Assembly (NCBI GenBank): GCA_035693825.1
Contig: DASSGB010000092.1
Span: 1 to 8,362 of the forward strand
DNA length: 8,362 bases
Direction: 5' to 3'
DNA from: MGOM01 sp035693825
Lineage (GTDB): Bacteria; Chloroflexota; Anaerolineae; Anaerolineales; E44-bin32
The translations under genes were made by a program, and so were the position numbers. Below the pieces are notes generated by a model. It was given only the letters and a program-made list of their open reading frames with translations, did not search any database and had not been told where the DNA came from. Every line of letters begins with the position of its first letter. Within the stretch, counting starts at the first letter, position 1. Positions 1 through 6,308 of this stretch are shown piece after piece.

Positions 1-76
1 CCAGGCGACGGTGGCGAACGAGCGGATTGCCAACTACCGCATCAACGCCAAGATCTCCTTCCTGCTCGAGGGCTGA
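1..76 (+). CDS. Dodecin-like protein, C-terminal end only
   Basis: Only the last 24 codons lie in the window, in the frame that begins at base 2 and stops at TGA 74-76. The readable end has the pattern V-A-N-E-R-I-A-N-Y-R-I-N-A-K-I-S-F-L-L-E-G. This matches the closing strand of dodecins, where a 'gkI.eYrVn.kvtFvLe' segment ends the roughly 70-residue protein. Dodecins are small dodecameric flavin-binding proteins thought to store or buffer flavins in the cytoplasm. The N-terminal helix and the flavin-stacking Trp region are outside the window, so flavin binding cannot be judged. The gene converges with the glycosyltransferase on the other strand. The identification rests on a short tail and is therefore good but not certain. 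Confidence 0.75.
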   Translation, partial: QATVANERIANYRINAKISFLLEG

Positions 77-269
77 CCATGGGTTGAAGGCATCCGCTCA
101 TCCTGGTCGGCGGCCATACACCTGGGTACAGGGCTCTCGGAGAACGTTGAATCTGCCGGCAGAGGGCAGGCATGGCCAAGCCTCGGCGCGCCTGGAATGA
201 GGGTCGGGATTTGGCTCTCGAGGAGGCGATCGCCATGGGCTTGGCCGCCTCGGCCTTCGCCGGCGTGAG
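77..269. other. Convergent intergenic spacer
   Basis: This 193-base spacer separates the end of the dodecin-like gene from the end of the glycosyltransferase gene. It contains a perfect 12-base palindrome (TCTGCCGGCAGA, 152-163) and a 10-base palindrome (GGCGATCGCC, 225-234). Neither is followed by a T-run on either strand, so I cannot call a standard intrinsic terminator. A + strand reading frame opens at 172 but runs antisense through the end of the glycosyltransferase gene; I do not treat it as a gene. Confidence 0.4.
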
Positions 270-2126
270 CTATGATCCGCCGGAGGTCCGGCGGAAGATC
301 ATGATCGCAGAGTCGGCCCGGCACGGATTGGTGGGCGGGGAGCGGAGGATCTCGTCGTACGCCTCCGGATCCAGAGCCGCTGAAATCCACCCGCCATAAG
401 ATTGGACATCGACAAGTACGTAGTCCGCTTGGGCCAGCCAGTCCTCGGCCAATGCCTGGTTCCAGTAGCCGAAACGATGCAGTTCGCCTGGATCGCCTCC
501 ATGGCGAAACGTGTAGATGCCATTGAGTTGCGGAGGGAAGATCCGCACGCGATCCAGGTAGAGCAGAGGCACGGGCGATTGCTCCGCCCCCCAATACACC
601 AGCGCCCCTGCGGTGACTTTCGTCCGGAGGTAGTTTCCTGCAGCTTCTTGGGAGCCGATCACATCCCTGCCGCAGTCATAGGAGCGATACGAGTGCCCGA
701 AGCGAATGGTGGCCGTCGCCATGAGCAGGCCCACGAGTCCCGCTGCGGCTCCTTTTCGCCACCGCAGAGCTACCTTGGGCTGCCACCGGCCCACGGAGGC
801 AACCACAATCGCCGCGACGCAGACCGCGACTGCGAGCACGAGACCCAGAGTCAGCCAGCGGCCTGACTCGATCCGGGAAAGGCCCAGGCTACTGTTGACC
901 AGGTCCCCCAATTCAATGATGCCCGGACGGAGTGCGGTCCGCGAAATGCGGGGCACCTCGATGGACAGGATGGAATCGGACAGGCGACCGTCGAGGGTCG
1001 GGCCCGCGACAATCGCGATGAGGATCAGCAGTGCCAGGCTGGCGACCTGGCGTGGAGCACTCAGTTTCGGGAGCCAGTGGGCACCTGCCATTGCCAGGAG
1101 AACGAGTCCAACGGGCGAGAAGAAGGCCAGGTAATTCATGAGGCAATATGGGCAGTACGTCAATCCCAACGTGGCGTACCCGTGAATGACCGTGAGCACG
1201 ACGATGAGACTCCCCAAGAACAACGCGTCGCGAACGCGCTGCCTGTCTTCCGGCGAGCGCTCCTCCGTGGGTACCCAAAGAGCTGCCCAGATGGCCCCAA
1301 CCAGGGGCAGGAAGTGTTTCCGGAAGCTGTCCGTGACGACCTGCCAGCCCTGAGCGCTGGAGATACGAACCTGCCAGGCCTCGACCCCGCCGGCCGAGTC
1401 CCGGAATGAGTCCAGGAACGGGGTTAATCCCCGCGGCAGCCACTTTGCCCAGAGTTTGAGAATCCCGGGCCAGTAGATCGCATGCCCCAGCAAGACCACA
1501 CCCCCGCCGGCAGTCGCCGCCAAGAGCCCGACCCGCCGGCCATGGCTGAGCCAGAGATACACGACCAGCAAAGGAAGGACCGGAAGCATGTTGATCCTGG
1601 TCATCCAGAGGACGCCACCCAGGGCCGAGGCGATCGCGATCTCCCAAAGCTTGCGGCGTCCGCCCAAGCCGAAATACAGCATGGCCATGATCAGGCTGAT
1701 CACCAGGACTTGCGAGATCGCCTGACTGAAGATCTTGACCAGTGATGCGTTCAGAGAAACGGCCCAAACGCAGGCAGCGGACCAGCCCGGACTGCCCTGG
1801 CGGCGGCATATCTGCCACAGGAGGACCATCATGAGGACGCCAAGGAGGAGCGCGTAAGAGCGGCCGGTACGGATGCCCTCACCCCAGACCATCTGAATCC
1901 AGCCAGGGATCAAGAACGCGAGGGGCATGTGGTTGGTCAACGGCCCGAAGTCCTGAAACGGGCGATAAAGCCCTTGCGTGAACAGATGGCCCTTGACCAG
2001 GTACAACCCTTCGTCGATCACCGACACCTGGCTGTGAACGTGGCCGTACGAGAGGAAACCGAACGCCGCGATCCCCGCGAGCGCGATCGGATCAGACAAC
2101 CAGCGAGACCAGGATCGACGAGTCAC
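270..2126 (-). CDS. GT-C fold membrane glycosyltransferase (GT39/ArnT-like)
   Basis: A 618-residue integral membrane protein with about a dozen hydrophobic segments. After the first helix (about residues 13-30) there is an extracytoplasmic loop with an acidic pair, Asp38-Glu39, followed by G-x2-Y. A second acidic site lies in 'PFQDFGP' at about residue 60. This layout is typical of GT-C enzymes of the GT39/PMT/ArnT group, which use polyprenyl-phosphate-linked sugars and transfer them outside the cytoplasmic membrane. The last about 130 residues form a soluble tail ('YVLVD...' near the end), as in many family members. The acceptor and donor sugar cannot be told. The GTG start at 2126 lacks a clear Shine-Dalgarno sequence but gives a sensible basic N-terminus (MTRRSWSRW). 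The gene stands alone on its strand and diverges from the DUF3309 gene. An O-antigen ligase-type or uncharacterised membrane role remains possible. Confidence 0.82.
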   Translation of the reverse strand: MTRRSWSRWLSDPIALAGIAAFGFLSYGHVHSQVSVIDEGLYLVKGHLFTQGLYRPFQDFGPLTNHMPLAFLIPGWIQMVWGEGIRTGRSYALLLGVLMMVLLWQICRRQGSPGWSAACVWAVSLNASLVKIFSQAISQVLVISLIMAMLYFGLGGRRKLWEIAIASALGGVLWMTRINMLPVLPLLVVYLWLSHGRRVGLLAATAGGGVVLLGHAIYWPGILKLWAKWLPRGLTPFLDSFRDSAGGVEAWQVRISSAQGWQVVTDSFRKHFLPLVGAIWAALWVPTEERSPEDRQRVRDALFLGSLIVVLTVIHGYATLGLTYCPYCLMNYLAFFSPVGLVLLAMAGAHWLPKLSAPRQVASLALLILIAIVAGPTLDGRLSDSILSIEVPRISRTALRPGIIELGDLVNSSLGLSRIESGRWLTLGLVLAVAVCVAAIVVASVGRWQPKVALRWRKGAAAGLVGLLMATATIRFGHSYRSYDCGRDVIGSQEAAGNYLRTKVTAGALVYWGAEQSPVPLLYLDRVRIFPPQLNGIYTFRHGGDPGELHRFGYWNQALAEDWLAQADYVLVDVQSYGGWISAALDPEAYDEILRSPPTNPCRADSAIMIFRRTSGGS

Positions 2127-2213
2127 TATCGTTAGGAGATGGCGGGGAGTCAGCCTACATCACCGAAGAGCACAAGTCAAGCCGATCGTCCCACCCTCCC
2201 CTATCACACAGAC

Positions 2214-2269
2214 GCGTTGCCTGGATCCCTGCATAGGTGACATCCTCCCGGGTATATAGCCCGCAACGC
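2214..2269. promoter_or_regulatory. Divergent promoter region with a 7-bp dyad (candidate)
   Basis: In the 186-base gap between the divergent glycosyltransferase and DUF3309 genes, GCGTTGC (2214-2220) is matched by its inverse GCAACGC (2263-2269). Between the arms lies TATATA (2253-2258), an AT-rich island in GC-rich DNA that could be a -10 element for the + strand genes. A poor -35 match (TGCATA, 2230-2235) sits 17 bases upstream. The transcription start would then fall near 2265, leaving a leader of about 45 bases before the start codon. The dyad could be an operator. All of this is inferred from sequence alone. Confidence 0.3.
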
Positions 2270-2282
2270 AGGCGCGCGGTAG

Positions 2283-2318
2283 GCTCACGGCACCTGTCGA
2301 TGGAGGTTTGCCGTGAGC
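2283..2318 (+). promoter_or_regulatory. Inverted repeat enclosing the RBS and start codon of the DUF3309 gene
   Basis: GCTCACGGCA (2283-2292) and TGCCGTGAGC (2309-2318) are perfect 10-base inverse complements separated by 16 bases. In the transcript they would form a GC-rich stem. The ribosome-binding site GGAGG (2302-2306) would lie in the loop and the GTG start codon (2313-2315) in the 3' arm. Such a hairpin could limit translation until melted or bound. As DNA, the same dyad could instead be a repressor site. The repeat is seen directly; its function is inference. Confidence 0.6.
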
Positions 2319-2465
2319 ACTATCCTGCTGGTCATTCTGTTGCTTCTCCTGATCGGCGCGCTGCCTGCGTGGCCGTACAGCCGAAGCTGGGGATATGGGC
2401 CGAGCGGACTTCTGGGAGTTCTCCTCGTGGTTCTGGTCGTGGCCGTGTTGCTTCGGCTGGTCTGA
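2313..2465 (+). CDS. DUF3309 family small membrane protein
   Basis: A 50-residue protein beginning MSTILLVILLLLLIGALPAW. It consists of a hydrophobic helix (about 3-18), a short polar turn with the family hallmark 'LPAWPYSRSWGYGPSG' (about 17-32), and a second hydrophobic helix (about 33-47). This order and the W-P-Y-S-x-x-W-G-Y-G-P-S-G block match the DUF3309 family, whose members are about 50 residues long. The molecular role of the family is unknown; members are often reported in stress-induced gene sets. The GTG start is chosen because GGAGG at 2302-2306 lies 6 bases upstream and because the N-terminus then matches the family. The start codon lies in the stem of a perfect inverted repeat. 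The zinc-ribbon gene begins 34 bases downstream, suggesting one transcript. Confidence 0.92.
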   Translation: MSTILLVILLLLLIGALPAWPYSRSWGYGPSGLLGVLLVVLVVAVLLRLV

Positions 2466-2499
2466 CCGCAGGAGAAGCTGGTCGAGGAAGGAGTCGCTT

Positions 2500-2670
2500 G
2501 TGCCCGTCGCGCTGGTGTTGGCGGTTACCTTCGGGCTCCTGGTGCTGTTGGGTGGTGAGATCTTCCAGCCCATCGACTGCCCGTCGTGCGGCGACCCTCT
2601 TACCGACCATCTCCAGTCTCTGCAGTTGATGCCGGACTATTGCCCGAAATGTGGCTGGCGAATAACGTGA
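2500..2670 (+). CDS. Small membrane-anchored zinc-ribbon protein
   Basis: A 56-residue protein with one N-terminal hydrophobic helix (about residues 3-18), followed by two Cys knuckles, CPSCG (Cys27, Cys30) and CPKCG (Cys48, Cys51), 17 residues apart. This is a standard four-cysteine zinc-ribbon arrangement. I do not recognise a named family. By topology it is likely a membrane-anchored metal-binding domain, facing the cytoplasm if it follows the usual pattern for reduced Cys sites. The GTG at 2500 is preferred because AGGAAGGAG (2484-2492) precedes it at a good distance. An earlier in-frame ATG at 2395 would overlap most of the DUF3309 gene and add an unlikely N-terminus. Its stop codon overlaps the start of the next gene. 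Confidence 0.72.
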   Translation: MPVALVLAVTFGLLVLLGGEIFQPIDCPSCGDPLTDHLQSLQLMPDYCPKCGWRIT

Positions 2671-2771
2671 CCCGTATCGTAGAAGTCCCCGAGATCGTGA
2701 TCATCTCGGTTGTCCTGATGGCCGTATTGGCCGCGCTTCTGACGGTGGCCAATCTGGTCCCGGACAAGTGA
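2667..2771 (+). CDS. Hypothetical one-helix membrane peptide, overlapping start
   Basis: A 34-residue reading frame that begins with the GTG in the sequence GTGA at 2667-2670, sharing bases with the TGA stop of the zinc-ribbon gene. It encodes a short acidic N-terminus (MTRIVEVPE), one hydrophobic helix (about residues 10-30) and a short tail ending VPDK. The stop/start overlap points to translational coupling with the upstream gene. An in-frame ATG at 2649 would give 40 residues and a deeper overlap, and is the main alternative. No Shine-Dalgarno sequence is obvious for either start. I recognise no family. The helix-like composition and coupling support a real gene, but its small size keeps confidence moderate. 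Confidence 0.5.
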   Translation: MTRIVEVPEIVIISVVLMAVLAALLTVANLVPDK

Positions 2772-2876
2772 AGCGACGGCTGACAGCTCTTCGTCCCCAG
2801 GCGAGGAGGGATTTCGTCGTCTTGCGGGGCGGGAGCGACTGGGGCTGACCTCCAGGCTGTCTCTGACTGCAGCTTG

Positions 2877-2913
2877 AAAGAGAGAGGCGGCCACCGCCGC
2901 CTCTCTCTTTTTT
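2877..2913. terminator. Strong bidirectional intrinsic terminator
   Basis: AAAGAGAGAGGCGGC (2877-2891) and GCCGCCTCTCTCTTT (2896-2910) form a perfect 15-bp stem with a CACC loop. On the + strand, T2908-2913 gives a run of six T. On the minus strand the mirror-image stem ends in TTT followed by C. It lies about 105 bases after the last small + strand gene and just past the stop of the convergent DUF6496 gene, so it can end both transcripts. Confidence 0.93.
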
Positions 2914-2919
2914 CGTTCC

Positions 2920-3132
2920 CTACTTGCGCGATGTCTTGCGTTTGCCGCCGGACTTCTTGCGCTTCGGAGGTACCTTGGCGCCCTCGCGGCGGGCCTGGGC
3001 CAGACCGATGGCGATCGCCTGTTTCTTGCTGCGGACCTTCTTGCCGGACCGGCCGCTTCGCAAAGTCCCCTTCTTGCGTTCGCGCATGGCTTTTTCGACC
3101 TTCTTGGACGCGCGCTTGCTGTACTTTGGCAT
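2920..3132 (-). CDS. DUF6496 family basic protein
   Basis: A 70-residue, strongly basic protein starting MPKYSKRASKKVEKAM. It has the family core 'LRSGRSGKKVRSKKQAIAIG' followed by a helix ending 'ARREGAKVP' (about residues 24-55), then a Lys/Arg-rich tail (about 56-70) like those of histone H1-like bacterial proteins. Members of DUF6496 are small and common, with no established function. The charge suggests nucleic-acid binding, which is inference. The ATG at 3132 is chosen because AAGGAGG precedes it by 5 bases. A longer reading frame from 3150 would place that ribosome-binding site inside the gene. It has its own spacer upstream and a terminator immediately downstream, so it is probably transcribed alone. 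Confidence 0.9.
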   Translation of the reverse strand: MPKYSKRASKKVEKAMRERKKGTLRSGRSGKKVRSKKQAIAIGLAQARREGAKVPPKRKKSGGKRKTSRK

Positions 3133-3262
3133 CAAAACCTCCTTCGTCATTCTCGAGCAGGAATCCTCGCATGTGCGCGCCCATCATGCGTGAGCCGAGT
3201 CCAGGAGCCCATGTGCCGCGGATCCATGCCGAGTCGGTGCATGGTGCCAGGCGGAAGAAAGA

Positions 3263-3297
3263 GTCCGGCCGGTGAGCATCGGCTTCACCGGCCGGAC
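3263..3297 (-). terminator. Hairpin, likely terminator of the C2H2 gene
   Basis: GTCCGGCCGGTGA (3263-3275) and TCACCGGCCGGAC (3285-3297) form a perfect 13-bp stem around a 9-base loop. Read on the minus strand it lies 23 bases past the stop of the zinc-finger gene and is followed by a pyrimidine-rich tract (CTCTTTCTTCC). The tail is not a pure T-run, so termination may be weaker than at 2877-2913. Confidence 0.65.
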
Positions 3298-3320
3298 CGA
3301 TAGGGAGGGGTGCGCACGAC

Positions 3321-3473
3321 CTAGCGCGGAGTCGTCTCCTCTTCGGTTTCTTCTTCTTCCCTCTCGCCCTGGAGCTCAGGATGCACGGTCTCCTCGTGCG
3401 TTCGGAGATCCTCGAGGGTGGAGAACAGCTTGCCGCACTGGCCGCACTTGAACTCGTATCGGTTGCCGGCCAT
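3321..3473 (-). CDS. Single C2H2 zinc-finger protein with acidic tail
   Basis: A 50-residue protein with a textbook classical C2H2 finger: Cys10-x2-Cys13-x12-His26-x4-His31, with Phe17 and Leu23 at the conserved hydrophobic core positions. An acidic tail follows (about residues 33-50, rich in Glu). Classical fingers are rare in bacteria compared with eukaryotes, but short single-finger proteins do occur there. It probably binds zinc and may contact DNA or a protein partner; one finger alone is usually not enough for specific DNA recognition. The ATG at 3473 is preferred to an upstream ATG at 3536 because GGAGGAGG lies 4 bases before it and the extra 21 residues look like untranslated Arg/Gly-rich readthrough. 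It lies between the DUF6496 gene and the lipoprotein gene on the same strand. Confidence 0.85.
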   Translation of the reverse strand: MAGNRYEFKCGQCGKLFSTLEDLRTHEETVHPELQGEREEEETEEETTPR

Positions 3474-3643
3474 CCAACCTCCTCCTCGGGAGCCGCATTC
3501 TCGGGCTGCCATTGCCGTCCGCGGCCGCCAGCTCATCCGCCCCCATGGTGCCCGTCGTCCAGGCCGCGGTCAAGTGTGCCGCAGGTGGAGATGCCTGGCG
3601 GAAGATACACGAACGTGCTCCGACGGTCGTGCGAGAGTGATGT

Positions 3644-4366
3644 TCAGGCATTGCGGATCCTCACCAACAGGAGACCCGCCAGGTCGGTGAGTTTCAGCAT
3701 CGGCTGGTCACCGTCCAGGCGAGCGACAATCAGGACGGCTCCGACCGATCCTTCTCGGAAGACGACCAGCTCGGATTGGAAACGGATCCCGGCCGTCCGC
3801 AGCTTCCCGGTCATGGCACCGGATGCCTCGCCCAGCTCCGGAAACTCCAAGGGCTGAACGTCTTCGAGCTGGAGCGGCCCACTGGATCCGGTCAAGGCCT
3901 CCGCCACGAGATCAGGCGAGGCTGCCAGCGAGTCGAAGAACACGCGGTCGGCGGTCGAATCCAGGCGGTGGAGAAATCCCAGGACGAATTGAAACTCATC
4001 CGGGTGCATGAAGGCGAACGTCTGCTCAACCTGCACTCCAAGCTCTTCGAGCCCGTCGGGATCGAGGCCCAGCACGGAGGTCTCAATGGCCTGGAAGCCA
4101 GAAGGCAGGTCTTGCAGGCGGAGCACGGCCGAGGCCAGATCGGGCGTTGCCGTCGGCCGGGCGGTGGCGGTCGCCCTAGGGCTTGTGGGGCTCGGCGGGG
4201 CGAGGGTAGGTGTGCGGGACGCGGGCGATGAGGAGGGCGAAGGCGTAGACGTAGACGTTGGGGTGGCCGGGCCTGAGTCCAGGGAACATCCGACGGACAA
4301 GGTCGCGGTCAACAGCAGTGCCATGAAGGCCCTGCTGCGGTGAGCATGAGTCTTCATTCTTTTCAC
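3644..4366 (-). CDS. Orphan lipoprotein with Ser/Thr/Pro linker
   Basis: A 240-residue exported protein. It starts with a basic n-region (KRMKTHAHRSR), a hydrophobic stretch, and a lipobox-like LSVGC with Cys27 as the likely lipidated residue. A linker of about 45 residues made almost only of Ser, Thr, Pro and Ala follows (about 30-75), then a globular domain of about 165 residues starting 'LASAVLRLQDLPSGF'. The 'L...DLP.GF' opening is common to small substrate-less lipoprotein domains in Chloroflexota; I do not assign a function. GTG at 4366 is chosen because AAGAGG lies 5 bases before it; ATG at 4357 is a close alternative that changes only the first three residues. It follows the lipid kinase gene on the same strand after 69 bases and may be co-transcribed with it. 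Confidence 0.85.
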   Translation of the reverse strand: MKRMKTHAHRSRAFMALLLTATLSVGCSLDSGPATPTSTSTPSPSSSPASRTPTLAPPSPTSPRATATARPTATPDLASAVLRLQDLPSGFQAIETSVLGLDPDGLEELGVQVEQTFAFMHPDEFQFVLGFLHRLDSTADRVFFDSLAASPDLVAEALTGSSGPLQLEDVQPLEFPELGEASGAMTGKLRTAGIRFQSELVVFREGSVGAVLIVARLDGDQPMLKLTDLAGLLLVRIRNA

Positions 4367-4405
4367 GAGAACCTCTTCGATGGACACAGGGCGCTTCGTC
4401 CGCAT

Positions 4406-4420
4406 CGGGCGAGACGCCCG
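4406..4420 (-). other. Small hairpin between lipid kinase and lipoprotein genes
   Basis: CGGGCG-AGA-CGCCCG (4406-4420) is a perfect 6-bp stem with a three-base loop in the 69-base gap after the kinase stop. No T-run follows on the minus strand, so it is not a clear terminator. It might stabilise or attenuate the message, or be chance in GC-rich DNA. Confidence 0.3.
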
Positions 4421-4435
4421 GGATGGGTCGTGCGG

Positions 4436-5413
4436 TCAGGCTGGTTCTTTTCCGCGCCAGCCGAGGCCGTCCGTGGGGACGATGACCTTCAAGGCGTTGT
4501 TCAGCACTCGGAAGGTCATGGGTGTCCAGCCGACGACGTCGCCGTCGGCCTGAACCGGCACGGAAGGGCGGCTGTCGACGCGTATGTCACGTTCCACGGT
4601 GAAGCGGCGCAGTTCCCGCCGACTGACGGGCTTGCCCAGGATCAGGCGCGCCGCGAGCAGGACGTACGCGAGCGCGTGCCGGGCGCGGAGGATGCCCACT
4701 TCCAGTTTCCCATCGTCGATCTTCACGTCGGGAAACGAATCGGAAGGAAGCCCGGGAATGAAGCCGATGGTGTTCAGCAGGAGCAGGTCGGTGCCGGTGG
4801 TCCTCTCGTAGCGCCCGTCGATGGAAAGCCGGAATCGGTAAGGCTGAAGCCCCATCAGGCCCTCCAGCCCGTTCCACAGGTAGACGGCCCAGCCGAAACG
4901 GCGTTTGACCTCGGGGGACGTAGGGCGGAAGGCCTGGCTGCTGAGACCCATACTGGCGTTGAGAAGAAACGTCCGTCCCTCCGCCTCGAGGACGTCGATC
5001 GTGCGGACGGCATGTGCGCCCGCCACCAGGTCGATGGCTGAGGCGAGATCCATCGGCAAACCCAGCGCCCGGGCCAATCCATTGCCCGTCCCTACGGGCA
5101 GGACCCCCAGTTCGGCCGAGCTTGCGATTAGCCCCGCGGCGACACGCGACACGGTTCCGTCGCCTCCTGCGGCCAAGATGGTCGGGACGCGCTGGGCGAT
5201 AGCCTCGCGGGCGACGGTGCTCGGATCGTCCTCGGGGGAAAGGCGGTGGAGTACATACTTGCGACCGGCGCCACCCAGACGTTCACTCAGGAGCGTTTCG
5301 AGCAAGCCCTGGTCGGCTCCACCGGCACCGGGGTGGAAGATCACGTATGCCTGCGGCCCGACCGCTTCAGGGACGGTGTCGGGAATGCGGCGGAAGGTCG
5401 TTGCCTGTTCCAT
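4436..5413 (-). CDS. Diacylglycerol kinase family (YegS-like) lipid kinase
   Basis: A 325-residue cytoplasmic or membrane-associated kinase of the DAGK catalytic superfamily. The nucleotide-binding motif GGDGT is at residues 83-87 and GTGN, followed by GLARALG, at 108-111. The usual N-terminal 'NPxSG' glycine loop reads HPGAGG at 27-32. The C-terminal half carries the expected 'DDGKLEV' and 'QADGD' segments of the beta-sandwich domain. Family members phosphorylate diacylglycerol, phosphatidylglycerol or sphingoid-type lipids; the substrate here cannot be told. Length is normal. The ATG at 5413 is preferred to an upstream ATG at 5488, which adds a basic non-family stretch. AAAGGAG lies upstream but about 16 bases away, so initiation may be weak or use the nearer AGG. 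The lipoprotein gene follows it. Confidence 0.94.
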   Translation of the reverse strand: MEQATTFRRIPDTVPEAVGPQAYVIFHPGAGGADQGLLETLLSERLGGAGRKYVLHRLSPEDDPSTVAREAIAQRVPTILAAGGDGTVSRVAAGLIASSAELGVLPVGTGNGLARALGLPMDLASAIDLVAGAHAVRTIDVLEAEGRTFLLNASMGLSSQAFRPTSPEVKRRFGWAVYLWNGLEGLMGLQPYRFRLSIDGRYERTTGTDLLLLNTIGFIPGLPSDSFPDVKIDDGKLEVGILRARHALAYVLLAARLILGKPVSRRELRRFTVERDIRVDSRPSVPVQADGDVVGWTPMTFRVLNNALKVIVPTDGLGWRGKEPA

Positions 5414-5712
5414 ATCGCGCCTGGCGGCTCTCCTTTGAGATTTCACTCTAACCCATGTCCGAGGGCAGGGCCATTGCTCAGGGCACACCGGGAGGGCACA
5501 CCCGGATACACGACCACGGCACCTTGTTGTCGACCGGCCGAGTGCGAGACCATGTCCGGATCCCCGGGCCTGAGGCGGTCAGATCGTCACTCGATGGAGG
5601 CGGCGATACAGCGCGTATCCAGACTGGACCCTGAAATGTACCTCAACCGGGTTCCCTGTAGGTCGCGCTTGGGATAACGTGGCCCACGACAGCATCGCAA
5701 AGGGAGGCGGTC
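5414..5712. promoter_or_regulatory. Divergent control region between lipid kinase and HdeD genes
   Basis: This 299-base gap holds no convincing gene. It should contain promoters for both strands. A tandem pair of 13-base repeats, GGGCACACCGGGA (5481-5493) and GGGCACACCCGGA (5494-5506), differs at one base and lies about 70 bases upstream of the kinase start. On the + strand, GGGATAACG near 5671-5679 might contain a -10 element for the HdeD gene, with no good -35 match. These are weak assignments from inspection only. Confidence 0.35.
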
Positions 5713-6282
5713 ATGGCGGCGGACACATTGGCCCGCAATTGGTGGCTTTTCGCAATACGCGGAGTACTGGCAATCCTCTTCGGAGTGCTGGCCTTGTTGT
5801 GGCCGGCCATCACCCTGGTCGTCCTCGTTCTGATGTTCGGGGCGTACGTGATCGCCGACGGCGTGCTGGCGATTGCCTCCGGGCTGCGCAACCGCAAGAG
5901 CGAGCCCCGGTGGTGGACCCTGGTTCTCGAAGGTCTGGCCGGCATCGCACTGGGCGTGGTCACGTTCCTCTGGCCGGAGACGACGGCGGTTGTCCTCGTG
6001 TACCTCATCGCCGCCTGGGCGGTTGTGACGGGAGTCTTGGAGACCGTGGAAGCCATCCGGCTGCGGAAAGAGATTCGGGGCGAGGGCTGGTTGGCCCTTG
6101 GCGGAATTCTATCGGTCGTCTTCGGGTTGCTACTGGTTCTGTTTCCGGGAGCAGGCGCAATCAGCGTTGTATGGCTGATCGGGGCCTACGCCATCGTGTT
6201 CGGCATTGTGGTCATCGTGCTCGCGTTTCGCCTGCGGCGATGGAGAGCGACACGCGAAGACGCAATGGCTCAGCCGGCCTGA
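5713..6282 (+). CDS. HdeD/DUF308 family membrane protein
   Basis: A 189-residue protein with six predicted membrane helices arranged as three similar pairs, which is the DUF308 repeat seen in HdeD. Typical features are the N-terminal 'NWWLFAIRGVLAILFGVLAL' block (residues 9-28), the repeated 'W-P-x-x-T' after helices 1 and 3 (near 33 and 91), and 'GW..LGGILSVVFG' at the third repeat (about 134). HdeD in Escherichia coli belongs to the acid-resistance region; the family's exact activity is unknown. The ATG is well supported by GGGAGG (5702-5707), 5 bases upstream. It heads a collinear block with the SDR remnant 26 bases downstream, then YihY, SRPBCC and the BP74-like gene, suggesting a stress-related operon. 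Confidence 0.93.
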   Translation: MAADTLARNWWLFAIRGVLAILFGVLALLWPAITLVVLVLMFGAYVIADGVLAIASGLRNRKSEPRWWTLVLEGLAGIALGVVTFLWPETTAVVLVYLIAAWAVVTGVLETVEAIRLRKEIRGEGWLALGGILSVVFGLLLVLFPGAGAISVVWLIGAYAIVFGIVVIVLAFRLRRWRATREDAMAQPA

Positions 6283-6308
6283 TCATGAGAGTCGTGTAGG
6301 CGGTAGGC

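Noticed and set aside
172..399. Open frame of 75 codons on the + strand after the dodecin-like gene
   Set aside because: More than half lies antisense to the C-terminal part of the glycosyltransferase, whose ending looks natural for its family. No family resemblance was seen.
913..1818. Long minus-strand frame inside the glycosyltransferase
   Set aside because: It is an alternate frame of the same strand, with Arg/Gly/Pro-rich composition and no membrane helices or family motifs.
225..3018. Three GCGATCGC octamers (226-233, 1630-1637, 3011-3018) resembling the cyanobacterial HIP1 repeat
   Set aside because: Only three copies, two inside coding regions, in GC-rich DNA. The protein content does not suggest a cyanobacterium.
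4340..5041. Long + strand open frame of 233 codons
   Set aside because: It lies opposite the well-supported lipid kinase gene and reads as a GC-rich antisense frame without domain-like features.
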